Shown: positions 20,061-32,350 of the stretch, in pieces
Layout of the letters: every line of letters begins with the position of its first letter
Numbering within the stretch: position 1 is the first letter of the stretch
Origin: Odontocerum albicorne
Lineage: Eukaryota; Arthropoda; Insecta; Trichoptera; Odontoceridae
DNA length: 64,000 bases
Assembly: GCA_949825065.1 (NCBI GenBank)
Contig: OX463864.1
Location: 13,529,327 to 13,593,326 of the forward strand
Reading direction: 5' to 3'
Notes under the pieces: generated by a model
Databases searched by the model: none
What the model was told of the DNA's origin: nothing
The model's input: only the letters and a program-made list of their open reading frames with translations
Program-made: the position numbers and the translations under genes

Positions 20061-20885
20061 GAAACGTTTATCTTTTGACGTCACTAGATCGCAGTAGGCA
20101 ATTGGTTCGAAGACGTACAAGTGTAGAATCATTCAGAAGTCATCGACTATGGTTATTATCGCTATACCACAAAATGTGATCTGCGGATTAATCCAGATGG
20201 CCACATAATACAAAAGGGCAAAGAGATAAACTTGAACCATTAAAAGTTAATCATTAAAGCTCTCACCGCCAAATAGAATTCGAGTAATCCATTGGATACG
20301 TCCAAAGAGAGCCGAGTCGCACCCAGATGAAAGGAAAAAATGTAATGTCATTCAAACGAATTAATTAAAGAGGTTTCATGAGCTGAAACAGAACTATTTT
20401 CAAGATATCGATTATATTAAGGCACACCCCTGCACCGTAAATTCAGGGCCGACCCGAGCTACATCCTGAAAAAATTCCCCAGACAGAGTTTAGCGATTTG
20501 AGAGGTTAGCGGTCGGATATGACTTAACCTAATTACATGGCGAGGGAATTAAGTTAACTGGAAATTTTATTAACGGCCGCTGGCAGATTCTTGTTTGCTT
20601 ATTTTATGTCCGTTGACAACTTAGATTGAAGATGGGTTTATTTTTAGCAAAATAAGACATTTTATTTTAACTACTCTACGCCTTGCCTAATTCATTAATT
20701 AATTCAAAGGTTTTTTAAATGTGAGCTTAGATTAATTCCTAGAAGCGCTGCGGGTCATGAAAATTTTTCAATTATTTTAGGCAATTTTAGTGAAAGTTCG
20801 AAGTTGATTTTTTGTCATCTAATGAATTGATTGTTCCAAATCAATCAAATAGGGCCGTCTATTATGATAAAGCTTTTGCCATTGG
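20061..20885. other. nothing recognised
   Basis: No supported feature. Confidence 0.4.
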
Positions 20886-21296
20886 TTGTCCTTTGACGTG
20901 AAATGGTCTATACCTATTGATGTTAGAAATGTGAGTGGCGTGTGCAGCTTCAAGAAGCACTTGAAGATCACCGTATTTTGGAAGATATTGGCAAAATGTT
21001 GTCTTCTTTATGCTAAGCGTGGTTTTCTGCTATGTCTCGAACTCAGCGCACCCTCTGTGTCCATCCCCTCGTGGTCTTGGACCATGCTGAATGTAACGCT
21101 TAAAGAGGATCAGGTTAAATCTTTTATTTGGTATGCCAATCTCATAGGACACCTTGCTCACCTTACCTCAACTGCGATCACTAGCTTCTCCAGAATTTCC
21201 TATTTATTTTCTAGTAACATGACCAAAGTACGTAAGGACTCTTTTTATGCATATTATCTGAAAGTCTTTCAGTTATCCCAAATTCTTGGATATTGA
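20886..21296 (+). other. 136-codon open frame, unidentified
   Basis: The longest non-repetitive open frame besides Shal (begins MSFDVKWSIPIDVRNVSG). It has Cys scattered (KCCLLYAKRG, LCLELSAP) but no domain I recognise, and no clear splice sites or Kozak context. Codon use looks unremarkable for this AT level. It may be chance or an old TE fragment. Confidence 0.2.
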
Positions 21297-21412
21297 GACG
21301 TTGGTGCGCCCTGCAGTCTATGGTATACGGAGCATCCGCCTTCAGCAACACACTTTGAAGACATTCATATTTCTTCCCTTTTTTTCATCATCCATGCTTC
21401 CACGCACTACAG

Positions 21413-21650
21413 ATTGGTGACCTATGTAACCTAGTTGGTAAAACGCCTGTCTTTTTAGCCCGGAGGTTGCGGATTCAAGTCTCATAGGAACCCAGATTTT
21501 TTAAATAGGATTCCTGTCTAGTTTTACTTAAGGTCACTTTAACATCTTTCTGGTTGACTGGAAAAGATTGTCATATGGTAATAAGCTCGAAAGGTTGTAC
21601 TGTACACAATAAAAGTGTAATACAATACAATAATACTGTGTCATGTTGAA
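21413..21650 (+). mobile_element. SINE-1 copy
   Basis: Box A TAACCTAGTTGGTAAAACG, box B GGATTCAAGTCTC, body CTGTCTAGTTTTACTTAAGG, tail ending GTGTAATACAATACAATAAT. Confidence 0.78.
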
Positions 21651-21985
21651 TACTAAAGACTTACCCAGACGGATCTACTATAGTATATACTCGTATATCA
21701 AAATTAATAATCATGTATGAACACCTTATATAATATGAACATTATACTCCACCTAAGGCCGAATGTGTAACGATTACATATTGAAACGTCTACAAAGGTT
21801 TATTTGTACAATAGTTCGTGTCATCTTGATAAGTTTTCTTCGTTTTACTTACCAAATATGTGTTTCTTAAAATATGCAGAAACGGGAAAATGCCCAATCT
21901 AATGGCCGCAGTCATTCCGTTCCTATTCCTATCCTTACACTCAACTTATATAGTATATATATTTATTTTGTAATATTTTCAGTAT
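21651..21985. other. nothing recognised
   Basis: Upstream part of a Rep-M copy may begin near 21895 (CTAATGGCCGCAGTCATTCC). Confidence 0.35.
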
Positions 21986-22256
21986 GTCAATAATAGTGAT
22001 GGAGAAGCGCCCTTGAGGAGAGTTTACTCTCTAAACGGTGTGATGTATTATTATTTCAATATTATTTTTAATTTCATAATCTAATACTCTAATAATATGT
22101 CCTCAGTGAGATACAGGCAAAAGCCTAGTTTACTGGGGACACGACAAATGAAAGTCAACAAACCCAGATCCATTAAATTACCTTGTTGTTTTTTCGCAAA
22201 TTATGTATATTTCGTGTCATGTGTAAAATTAATAAAAAAATATATGTATAAAAAAT
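21986..22256 (+). mobile_element. Rep-M fragment followed by Rep-A
   Basis: Rep-M: CGCCCTTGAGGAGAGTTTAC at 22009. Rep-A from 22098: CCTCAGTGAGATACAGGCAA, GACAAATGAAAGTCAACAAA, ending in an A/T tail. Confidence 0.65.
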
Positions 22257-22640
22257 ACGCTCATGCATGATTTTTTTAAGGGTATGTGTGAGCGAATGCG
22301 GGAAACCAAATGTGCTGAGTGGTTTTAAGTGTCTCCCTAATTACTCGCATCGCAGCCTTCAAAGAGACGTCAACCTTCCTTCAGTGTGCACTGTCAGTAC
22401 TCAACCGTTGAGTATACTTTTGAAGAGACTTACAAATTGTACATCCAGGTAGTCTTAATTCAATGCGTTGATGCACAGTCACAATGATGGTAAGTGACAT
22501 CTAACTGATATAGTATATTGTGAATCCGTCCATGTAGAAATTATTTATTTTACATTTGATGCAGTTTTAACCAAATTATATCAAAATAACAAGAAAAAAT
22601 ATATTAAAAGTCTAAATTAAGCATTATGTTACTCATACTT
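22257..22640. other. nothing recognised
   Basis: No supported feature. Confidence 0.35.
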
Positions 22641-23258
22641 CAATTAACGTAATCTTTTTCTTCTTGGATAATGGACGTGAACTCCTATATAAATTAACGT
22701 ATTTATGGATTTAAATATTTGGGTGCTAGCATAATGTGCAATAATGCCCTCTATGGCGAAGTACTTGAACAATTACAAAAGGCCGCAGCTATTTCCGGAT
22801 GTTTAAAGAACACTATCTGGAAAAACAAGCATATGAACATCCAAATCAAGGTGACGATATACAAGACCTGTGTCCGCCCCATAATGACATACAGCATAGA
22901 GTCCAGAACCGATACTGTCAGAACCAAAAATCTTCTTCGAACCAGCGAAATGAAGGTACTCAGGAGTATCGCTGACAAAATCCTTCGTGATAGAGTACGA
23001 AACACAGAAATCCGAAGGATGTGCGAAGTTGAAGATATTGTCAGATGGGGACGACAGAGAAGAAGGTTCTGGAACGAACATATATCCAGAATGGCGGAAA
23101 CAAGAGCCGTAAGAATGACCAGGGACAGTATCCCCCAAGCAAGCAGACCTCCAGGACGACCTCCCAAAAGATGGAAAGACAGCTGGTAGTCGACGTCACA
23201 AGAGGGAAACAATGATACAGGACCATAACAGGCCTAAAATAAGAAGAAGAAGAAGTAT
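22641..23258 (+). pseudogene. RTE-like LINE, ORF2 C-terminus with AAG tail
   Basis: A 157-codon open stretch at 22719-23189: LQKAAAISGCLKNTIWKNKH, IYKTCVRPIMTYSIE, MKVLRSIADKILRDRVRNTE, RPPGRPPKRWKDSW. These are the thumb and C-terminal blocks that follow the reverse transcriptase in RTE-like elements; the catalytic YADD region is absent. It ends with an AAG repeat at about 23240-23256. The open frame and clean tail suggest one of the younger LINE insertions here. Confidence 0.8.
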
Positions 23259-25214
<1,956 letters not shown>

Positions 25215-25420
25215 AGTACAAACAGCCTGACGACTTTATTTTCACAGTTGTAATCTTTTCCAACCGACCAGAAAGATGTTACAGTGGTCGTAAGTGAAAA
25301 CCAGACTAGAAGACGTTTGAAAAAAAAAAACTTTTACCATCGGGATAGAATACGCAACTACGTGTTAGAAGGAAATCGTTTTGCCAACTAGGTCACGAAT
25401 CAATTAATTTATTATAAAAT
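25215..25420 (-). mobile_element. SINE-1 copy
   Basis: Reversed tail TAATCTTTTCCAACCGACCA, body GAAAACCAGACTAGAAGACG, head TTTTGCCAACTAGGTCACGA. Confidence 0.72.
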
Positions 25421-25921
25421 ATTTCTTAAATAATAGTATTGATAGGTTGGGTCGTTTTTACATATAAACACCAATTTGTTTGATCAGCATTTCATTTATT
25501 CTTTTCGAGAAGAAAAAAACTTGAAACCAGAAAAAAATCTAAACAAATTGGCGATGTAAAAACGCGGACATTAAATTTTGAATGAATCAACAAGCTTTTT
25601 TTGCATTCAAGCTGAAGATGACGCGACATTGCGAAAAAAAAAGCTACGAAATATCTTTCAGTGAGTCACCAAAACTTTTTCAGTTCAAAATACATTCCTA
25701 GTATGTCGAGTAGGGACCAAGATGTACGACTTTATCCAGGGACGGTATTAAACCATTTAAAGCCTTTTTTACGTTTCTCGTGGTAGCTTCGTTTTCAGAA
25801 TGCTTTGAAAAAGTTTTCAATTAACCAAGGGTAGGTTTATTATATCGATACTAGTGAGAAATTACTGAAAAAAATTCTGAAAGTTTGTGTTTCGTTTATT
25901 TTTAAATTTAAAAAAATACGA
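25421..25921. other. unassigned; weak CTGAAGATG hairpin phrase
   Basis: At 25611 CTGAAGATGACGCGACATTG is followed by CGAAAA. It recalls the hammerhead-like order, but the stem is short and ambiguous. Not called. Confidence 0.25.
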
Positions 25922-26581
25922 CAATAGTTTTGAATATTGTACCAGACTCCAATGGTTTAAGTATCTTTAAGTATCTTGGGTCACTCATCCATAGCGATGG
26001 AGGATGTGCAGCAGATGTAACACATAGAATTAGTGTGGGATGGATGAAGTTTAGATCAATGACGGGAGTTCTATGTGATCCGAAAATGCCAGAAAAGGTA
26101 AAAGGAAAAGTATACCAAACGATTGTCAGACCCTCACTCCGCTATGGCTCCGAATGCTGGACAATGTATACCTCTTACTCTAGACAACTAGAAACTGCTG
26201 AAATGCGCATGCTAAGATGGTCAGCAGGTGTGTCCCTAAGAGACAAAAAAAGAAGCTCACGTATTCGTGGAAGCCTGGGTGTTACAGACATCAACAGCAA
26301 GATGGAGGAGAGGCAATTGAGATGGTATGGGCACGTTGGACGCAGAACACCCGATCACATTGTGAACCAGGCAACTCCATGGATCTTTTCCTCGAATAAC
26401 AACCAGAAGAAGACCAAAGATATCATGGGTGGTGCAAAAAGATAACCTGATGCAGAGGCACGGCCTGGGGGACGTAGTCCGGGACAGAAGAGCATACAAT
26501 CTGAGGACGAGGAGAGCTGACCCCAACAGTCTTCGCAGACAATGAGTTGGGATGGAGCCAGGGAGAGAACTCCAATAGTTT
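25922..26581 (+). pseudogene. RTE-like LINE ORF2 C-terminus
   Basis: Open from about 25930 to 26445: FKYLGSLIHSDGGCAADVTH, RISVGWMKFRSMTGVLCDPK, GKVYQTIVRPSLRYGSECW, AEMRMLRWSAGVSLRDKKRS, LRWYGHVGRRTPDHIV. After a frame change it ends DVVRDRRAYNLRTRRADPNS and a stop. These are hallmark post-RT blocks of the RTE clade. A second copy lies at 54678-55240. The element is 5'-truncated. Confidence 0.85.
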
Positions 26582-26915
26582 AAAATAAGTTATGTCGACC
26601 CTCTTTGAAGTCTGGAATAATCCAAATATCCTCAGTAAAATGTGTGGAAGATTCCATTTCCTTTTCGAGCGTGGATTGTCCCTCCGATTTGGTGACAGTA
26701 GAATTTTTTATATATCAAAGAATCACACACATCATACTTCGCATGACCTTTGCGGTTCACTCGGTTCGTCTTTAGAACGATTTTCCTGGCTCAATCAGAT
26801 AAGCTACATCCTTATCGATATTTAAGAATAAACTAAATTAGAATAATTTCTCGAATCTTCGAAAAGACTTTAGTTTCATTTTGTGAGGCCATGTTTGATG
26901 TAAAAAAAAAAAAAA
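26582..26915. other. unassigned, possible LINE end
   Basis: 26640-26825 reads weakly like a LINE C-terminus (LFERGLSLRFGDSRIFYISK). Not firm. Confidence 0.25.
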
Positions 26916-26961
26916 ACACTTATTTTATATTTTTGTGTTCACCACTGGTTTATTTTGTGTT

Positions 26962-26998
26962 TACTACAGGTTTCGAAGACCTCCGTCTTCATCGTCAA
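26962..26998 (-). ncRNA. hammerhead-like core, Rep-D left copy
   Basis: UUGACGA (first base changed), U, stem II GAAGAC/GUCUUC with loop GGAG, intact GAAA, then C, loop CUGUA, GUA. Stem II is six perfect pairs and unrelated in sequence to the PLE stem. Confidence 0.35.
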
Positions 26999-27009
26999 AT
27001 GTAGATAAA

Positions 27010-27046
27010 CTGACGATGAAGACGGAGGTCTTCAAAACCGGTAGAA
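27010..27046 (+). ncRNA. hammerhead-like core, Rep-D right copy
   Basis: CUGACGA intact, the same perfect stem II, but AAAA instead of GAAA. Each member of the pair lacks a different invariant base. Confidence 0.3.
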
Positions 27047-27115
27047 AATTCAAAATAAACAAGGGGTGAACACAAAAACATAAAATAAGTGTTTTATTTA
27101 TTTATTTCAGTTTTT

Positions 27116-27229
27116 TTTACATATAGAAGAATTGTTTATATCCAACTTTTTCTCCTCCTTAATTTCTATGGGATTCCGATCTTTATCCCTATTTTCCTAG
27201 ATCTTTGTATTTTATTTTAATATTTGTTA
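27116..27229. other. spacer
   Basis: AT-rich, nothing recognised. Confidence 0.3.
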
Positions 27230-27700
27230 ATTTTTTCTCAAACATTGTTTTCATCATCCATGTCATCTAGCTCATGGCTGAGCATCGCGACTTCCATGAT
27301 AGCCTCCAACGACTCTCTCCATCCACCCCTCCACTCCACGGCTCGATGGGCAGTTGTAAATGATAGTCAAGTTGCGTCTCTCCATTGGTCAATCCAACGC
27401 ATTGGGATTCTTCCTCTTGTGCGTCATCCTTCCACGCGTCCAGTAACCACAAACCTCTCCAAACTGTCTCCTAAGCCACGAACAATGTGCCCAAAGAATC
27501 GGAGACTCGTCGAAGACATATTGTCGACAATCTGTCGGTGATTTTCAGTTCTTCGAGAATGGAGGCGTTAGTTCGCCTTGTCATCCACGGAATTCGTAAC
27601 ATCCGTCTCTAGCGTCACATTTCAAATTCATCTATTCTACGTTTCTCGCTTGCTCTCAGAGTCCAAGTCTCCGCACCATACATGAATATCACGAAGACAA
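27230..27700 (-). pseudogene. RTE-like LINE ORF2 C-terminus
   Basis: Minus strand: IFMYGAETWTLRASEKRRID, then RRMLRIPWMTRRTNASILEE, LKITDRLSTICLRRVSDSLG, GLWLLDAWKDDAQEEE and a final block rich in W-R-D. Several stops and frameshifts. GC content is visibly higher than the flanks, as expected for a recently coding element. Confidence 0.7.
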
Positions 27701-28794
27701 AAAACTTAACAAGGCGCATTTTTGTCATGATGGTAATGGTTCTGCTCTTCCATAACTTTTCCAGCTTTAACATTGCAATGTTGTTACACATTACGTTAAA
27801 AATACGGCCATGGAAAGCAATAATAATTATGGAACAAAAACTGGTTAACTGGGAAAAAATGCTCTAATGCAATAAATCCGTCAGTTGTATTTGTATTTGC
27901 ATGAAAGTGAAAATCAATCAATTGAATTTAATATCAGATTTTTCGGGAAATATAGAATTCGAGGAATCGATAAAACTATAAAAAATCTATCTTCAGCGTC
28001 GTGGTCTCTATGCCAAAAAACGTGACCCACACTGAAATTGTTTTATGTCGTGCATATGTCTTTCAAACCTTCCGGTATTCAATTGTTCGTAGTGCCTTTC
28101 GATTTTTTGGAAAGCATTGCGAGTTTAACTCGAAACTTCGGGATAGAAGAAGACTAGCCTTAATAAATACGACAAAAGCCTTAAAACCTAACTGAATATT
28201 TCTTGTAAGTGTTAAAATAAGTAACTTATCATGTGTTTATTTTTTAAATGTCAAGTAAATTTACTTAATCTCGATTATGATTACTTTAAACCAACATTAA
28301 ACCGGTTTTTTTGTATTACAAACACTTGCTTTATTTTAGTTAAAAAATGTTTCTGCAGCTCTTAAAATCGTACCGCCCGGATGCAATCCTCTTCCAGAAC
28401 TCGCACTTGCCCCGTCTTTATTTCTATACGGTGCCAAGAAAACTCTCGCACTTCTAGAAATCGAAACACAGTTGTAGGTATGCTCGTATTTAAATGTTTC
28501 CATACATCAGACGATTTGGAGTGAAGAGAGAGGGAGAGAGAGAGAGAAGGAGTAACAGAGAGAGAAGTATCGGAAGACGGTTCGCAGTTTTGGCGGACTT
28601 TTCTAAATATGGACTATGGAAGAAAACAATGCGACTATTTTGGGAATTTCAAGAGATAAATTTATTTCTGTGTTATCAATGAACTTTTTTAGAATCTGAA
28701 TCTGTTTTTAGAAACATAATTTTAGAGAATGACTTATTTGATACACGTGATTCTAGATCTAGAAAAGATATAAATATCATTAACTTATGTATCT
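27701..28794. other. mostly unassigned
   Basis: A short GA-rich run lies at 28525-28565. 28370-28470 reads faintly like a LINE fragment (LFLYGAKKTLALLEIE). No host gene seen. Confidence 0.35.
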
Positions 28795-28900
28795 TACCAT
28801 TAAAAGTATTTTAGTACCAACGTTGAAGTATGGGAGTATAAAGTAGACGTAAAAGAACTGAAATAAGCCGAATAAATTATGCGTGAACTACTAAGAATAA
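28795..28900 (+). pseudogene. LINE-Q fragment
   Basis: LVPTLKYGS followed by decayed sequence equals the VQTLLYGSETW region of the next copy. Confidence 0.45.
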
Positions 28901-28953
28901 TTTGTAATTTATTTTTATCAAACACTGTTTATTCCACTTTTTTGTGAGGGTAT

Positions 28954-28990
28954 AACCCTACCGGTTTTCAAGCTTTCACCTCATCTTCAG
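28954..28990 (-). ncRNA. hammerhead-like core, PLE copy
   Basis: CUGAAGA, stem arms GAGGU and GCUU with one base lost, then GAAAA, then CCGGUAGGGUU. A near-intact but shifted core. Confidence 0.35.
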
Positions 28991-29257
28991 GGGAGCGCAA
29001 ACAAGACTAAATGCTGTTCGAACTGGTACCGATATACAGTTGGAAGCTAAGGGGTGAGGGAGGCATGGCACAATTTCGGCCAAGAGCGGAGAGATTTTTG
29101 GGAAATAACTGTTCAACAGATGTTCGGATCGGTGTACTGACTTAGAAATTTCTAGGGCCTCTAATCTGTTCAATTTATTTTCGTTCCTACTAATATGTAA
29201 GAATTTGGCATCATCGATAGAAAAAGTATGGTTTTCACGGTGACAATGATAAGCCAT
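28976..29257 (-). pseudogene. PLE GIY-YIG endonuclease C-terminal remnant
   Basis: Reads AYHCHRENHTFSIDDAKFLH, then ISRNENKLNRLEALEISKSV, then HLLNSYFPKISPLLAEI. The H-x3-E/T-x-H-x-F ... ILH ... KLNxLEALEI ... LLN ... SPLL order is that of the C-terminal half of the GIY-YIG endonuclease of Penelope-like elements, which nicks target DNA for insertion. The GIY and YIG motifs and the reverse transcriptase are missing (5' truncation). The frame runs on through the 3' region and stops at a TGA inside the hammerhead-like core, so the annotated Met is not the true start. A second copy is at 57875-58114. Confidence 0.75.
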
Positions 29258-29274
29258 TTCAGAATATTTTGAAA

Positions 29275-30060
29275 TGGCTAATCATTGTCACCCAAGTCCC
29301 GACAAGGTCGACGGAGCACTAAAACATATACATTTTAATCGGACAGTATCAAAATCTGCTAAGACTATAGTTCACAAATGTATTTTGGTGCAAACTTTAT
29401 TATATGGGAGTGAAACGTGGATCTGGAAAAAATTGAGAGAAGCCGAATAAATGCGTGCTTTGAGACGAATACATGGAGTGACAATGTATGACAGAATACA
29501 TAATGAAGTGATAAAGGATGAATGTCATTAAGGCCAGTATTTTTTTTTGACTTGGCGAGTTTATTGCCATGTTGCAATCTCTTCCAACCAACCAGAAAGT
29601 TGTTTTTATAGGCCCTTAGTGTTAACCAGACTGGAATCCTATTTTAAAAAAATCTGGGTTTCAGTGGAGATCGAACCCGCAACCTCCGGATCGGCAGACA
29701 AGTGTCTTACCACCAGGCCACGGAGGTCATCAGTATATAGTAAGATGAAGAAGATCACGCTGAGATGGTTTGGAGTCTGAGATGGAAAACGAATTAATGA
29801 AAAAAGACAAACAAGCAAATATACAATGTAAATGTGAATGAAAGGCGTGGTAGATGAAGACCAAAGAAAGTATTGTTAGATCAAGTGAATGATATTTTAA
29901 AAAGAGAAAATTTAGAAAATCAGAGAATTCTTAGGAGTTGTATAAGAAGGTGTAATAATATAGAAAAAGAGGACTATGTGTGTTACGATAGGAAACTCTG
30001 GTGATCTGTCCTCTGCCTACCCCGACAGGGAATGGGAATGATGGTATATATGTAATATAT
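29275..30060 (+). pseudogene. LINE-Q ORF2 C-terminus, interrupted by SINE-1
   Basis: Left part: HKCILVQTLLYGSETWIWKK, MRALRRIHGVTMYDRIHNEV, IKDE. After the SINE: SKMKKITLRWFG, ending at CCTCTGCCTACCCCGACAGG. RTE-related. The other good copy is at 43283-43900. Confidence 0.7.
29548..29731 (-). mobile_element. SINE-1 inserted in LINE-Q
   Basis: Reversed tail GCAATCTCTTCCAACCAACC, body AACCAGACTGGAATCC, box B GATCGAACCCGCAACC, box A region TTACCACCAGGCCACGGAGG. CAGTAT flanks both sides, a likely target duplication. Confidence 0.82.
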
Positions 30061-30117
30061 GGTATAATGTCGTGTATTCCAAAATGAACCACAAATACGC
30101 TCATTTATGAAATAAAC

Positions 30118-30260
30118 TTGTTAGTGCTCCCCTGATGATGAGGTGAAAACCTTGAAACCGGTAGGGTTATACTGGTACAAAAAAGTGGAATAAATAGTAT
30201 TTGATAAAAAAAATTACAATGTCTTTAAACCTCCACAATGTTCACGCCTTAATTATAAAT
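30118..30260 (+). mobile_element. PLE 3' end
   Basis: GTGCTCCCCTGATGATGAGG through AAACCTCCACAATGTTCACG. 5'-truncated just before the core. Confidence 0.75.
30132..30168 (+). ncRNA. hammerhead-like core, PLE copy with improved stem II
   Basis: CUGAUGA, stem GAGGU/ACCUU in which the distal U-G wobble seen in other copies is a U-A pair, GAAA, CC-GGUAG-GG, UU. All invariant core bases are present. Confidence 0.45.
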
Positions 30261-30261
30261 C

Positions 30262-30515
30262 TGTGGCGTTATGGCAGAAGTTGATATGTCCGTTTTTGGT
30301 CATTTAGTATTTATTCTCCCAATTGATAGAAAATATTTATCAGCATGTTGTGGCAAAACTTGGTGTGTCAGTCATTATCCAAACAAAAGATATATTGTTT
30401 AGAAAAACTTAAAAAATGCTTATTTGTACTGATTTTAACAGCTAATCAAAGATAATATTGCTTCTCCTGTAAACTAAAGTAAAACGGACATATCAACTTC
30501 TGCCATAACGCCACA
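30262..30515. mobile_element. 254-bp element with perfect 35-bp terminal repeats
   Basis: Left end TGTGGCGTTATGGCAGAAGT (30262-30296 in full); right end 30481-30515 is its exact reverse complement. No coding capacity. A related single end, TGGGCGTTATGGCAAGTG on the minus strand, is at 63292-63312. Superfamily not assigned; no target duplication was obvious. Confidence 0.88.
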
Positions 30516-30569
30516 CAAATAATACAATAATTATTAGTTTAAAAACTTCGTAGTATTTTAAATAATTCA

Positions 30570-30790
30570 ATGTCAGAAAATTCGTAGGAGCTGTATAAGA
30601 AGGTGTATGGATGTGGAAGAAGCGAAGGATATGTGTAGAGATAGGAAATTATGGCACTCTGTCCTCTGCCTAACCCGACAGAGAAGCGTCGTTCCTCGTT
30701 GTTGGAGGAGATTGCCACTTGGTAATAAACCTGGCAGGTTCTACTGTTTACAACGAGAGTGTAAATATATTTATTATGTAATATTTGTAA
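30570..30790 (+). pseudogene. LINE-Q end joined to LINE-G/SINE-1 tail
   Basis: RRCMDVEEAKDMCRDRKLWH, SVLCLTRQRS, then directly GAGGAGATTGCCACTTGGTA and the shared tail. The junction near 30690 may be a chimeric retrotransposition product. Confidence 0.6.
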
Positions 30791-30850
30791 TGTGACAAAA
30801 GTGGGTTTGAATCTCGAATAACAGCACCCTTTACCTTTCCCTTTCTGTGC

Positions 30851-31330
30851 TAAAAAAATCCGCCCGTTCCGGTGCCGTGTATTCAATACACATAAATACA
30901 CATGTAAATATGAGCGATTTAAAATCGGAAAAATAAGAATATTCATAGCCAATCGCTTAAATTAATTAAATTTGGAGTCAAATGTGATAATACGAGTAAT
31001 TGATATTTAATTACTGAGCACATGAAAAAAAAAACATCGGACGACGTTCCCAAAACGGGCGAAGCGACCACCTCGAACAAAAGCCCGCTGGCTACTAAGC
31101 AAGAGAAGCGAGCGAACTGAGATTCTATTTCTTGCGTTCCCATATACCGAAGTAGAGTGAAAGTGAGACGTGAATAGCGTCGCTTCCTCACCCATTGCGG
31201 TTTTTTAGAATTAATATACGTACTACACACACTGGCACACGTTTGATTGTATCGGTGAATTCATTCCCGATTTTCACAAAATATCTCTGATGTGGCCGAT
31301 AAGTGCTAATTAATTTTTATTAATATTTTT
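30851..31330 (+). repeat. Rep-N copy 1
   Basis: From AAAAAAATCCGCCCGTTCC to CCGATAAGTGCTAATTAA. The reverse complement at 53761-54219 matches along the full length, including the GC-richer middle (GAAGCGAGCGAAC). Unclassified. Confidence 0.8.
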
Positions 31331-31359
31331 TTTTGTCCATTGATTGTCCATTTTGTGAG

Positions 31360-31475
31360 GTTTATATGGGTTTGTGTTAGTTGCGTTTCATTTGTTGTAT
31401 CTACAGTAAACTAGGCTTTCGTTTTTATCTCACTGATGGCACAAAAACATGGAAAAATAAGTTAATACTTCTTAC
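31360..31475 (-). mobile_element. Rep-A fragment
   Basis: GGTTTGTGTTAGTTGCGTTT and AAACTAGGCTTTCGTTTTTA. Diverged. Confidence 0.6.
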
Positions 31476-31989
31476 TGATTGTCGAGGAATCATTCAATAT
31501 CTCTATCATAAACTCCCACAGCATCTGAGCGAATCATATTTTACATTTATATCAATTTCCCAAATAAAATACTGCAATAAACATAACAATACCGCCCCGA
31601 TACATCAACTGGTAGCTAAAAGTCAAACCCATACGTGTTTATTAGCGACTATTATTTAATCAGCACTACATCAGGATGTGACTATGAAGAAACTATTCCT
31701 ATTTTATAATTTTACTACATCGGTGCATTTCTCGTTTTATTAACAAAAGATAAATAATACGACATCTGTTATTACAAATCAGAACTATCTTAATTATTAT
31801 CGATAAAAATGTGCTATTTGTACGACATCTATTTTTAGATTTTACAATTTTTTGTTATTCACATGAACATCAGAGCGTTTCGGATAGACATAGGTCATTG
31901 TTGTTATTATAATATTTATCCAGGAAATTAATATATCCAGGCTACTATAGGATATGTGACTCTCTCATTAGTACTTGAAGTCACATAAA
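31476..31989. other. nothing recognised
   Basis: AT-rich, no feature. Confidence 0.4.
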
Positions 31990-32350
31990 AATATATTCGT
32001 AATAATAATAATAATGATCAAGCAGACTCTCTTCAAGGTCGCTCTAACTCGGAATTCAAACCCACTTTTAATTACAGATAAAAAAAATTACAATAAAAAA
32101 ACAATTTGAGTCTAGAAATAGGTTTGTGGTGTCTATGACTACTATATTAGAAATTTCCTTGCGTCTACGTATATTTAGAAACACACATTTGGTAAGAAAA
32201 CCGCAGAAAACTTATCAAGGGAAGACGAACTACGAAGAAAGTTTTGTAGATCTTCTGATATATGCAGTCTTGGATATATTTGGTGTCAGTCTTAATGCCT
32301 TTAAAAGTTCTCTTGGAAAGCGTTTTTGTTTGTTTGAACAATAAATCTGA
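31990..32350 (-). mobile_element. Rep-M copy
   Basis: AAGCAGACTCTCTTCAAGGT and CGCTCTAACTCGGAATTCAA (box-B-like block reversed), then AAACCGCAGAAAACTTATCA as at 8980. Confidence 0.6.

Larger units (their letters stand above)
26916..27115. mobile_element. Rep-D head-to-head inverted pair
   Basis: Two copies of one sequence meet near 27003. Each contains GATGAAGACGGAGGTCTTC, then a CAAAATAAAC phrase, GGTGAACACAAAAA and AATAAGTGTTTT. Layout parallels the PLE 3' end (core, then AATAAA-like end). Confidence 0.75.
28905..29260 (-). mobile_element. Penelope-like element, 3' coding end plus 3' tail
   Basis: Longest PLE copy. It combines the C-terminal endonuclease remnant (28976-29257) with the hammerhead-like core and the AATAAACAGTGTTTGA terminus, which ties the two parts to one element. 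Confidence 0.8.

Noticed and set aside
25611..25645. Fifth hammerhead-like bracket (CTGAAGATGACGCG... CGAAAA)
   Set aside because: Stem II is only two or three pairs and alignment is ambiguous; not distinguishable from chance.
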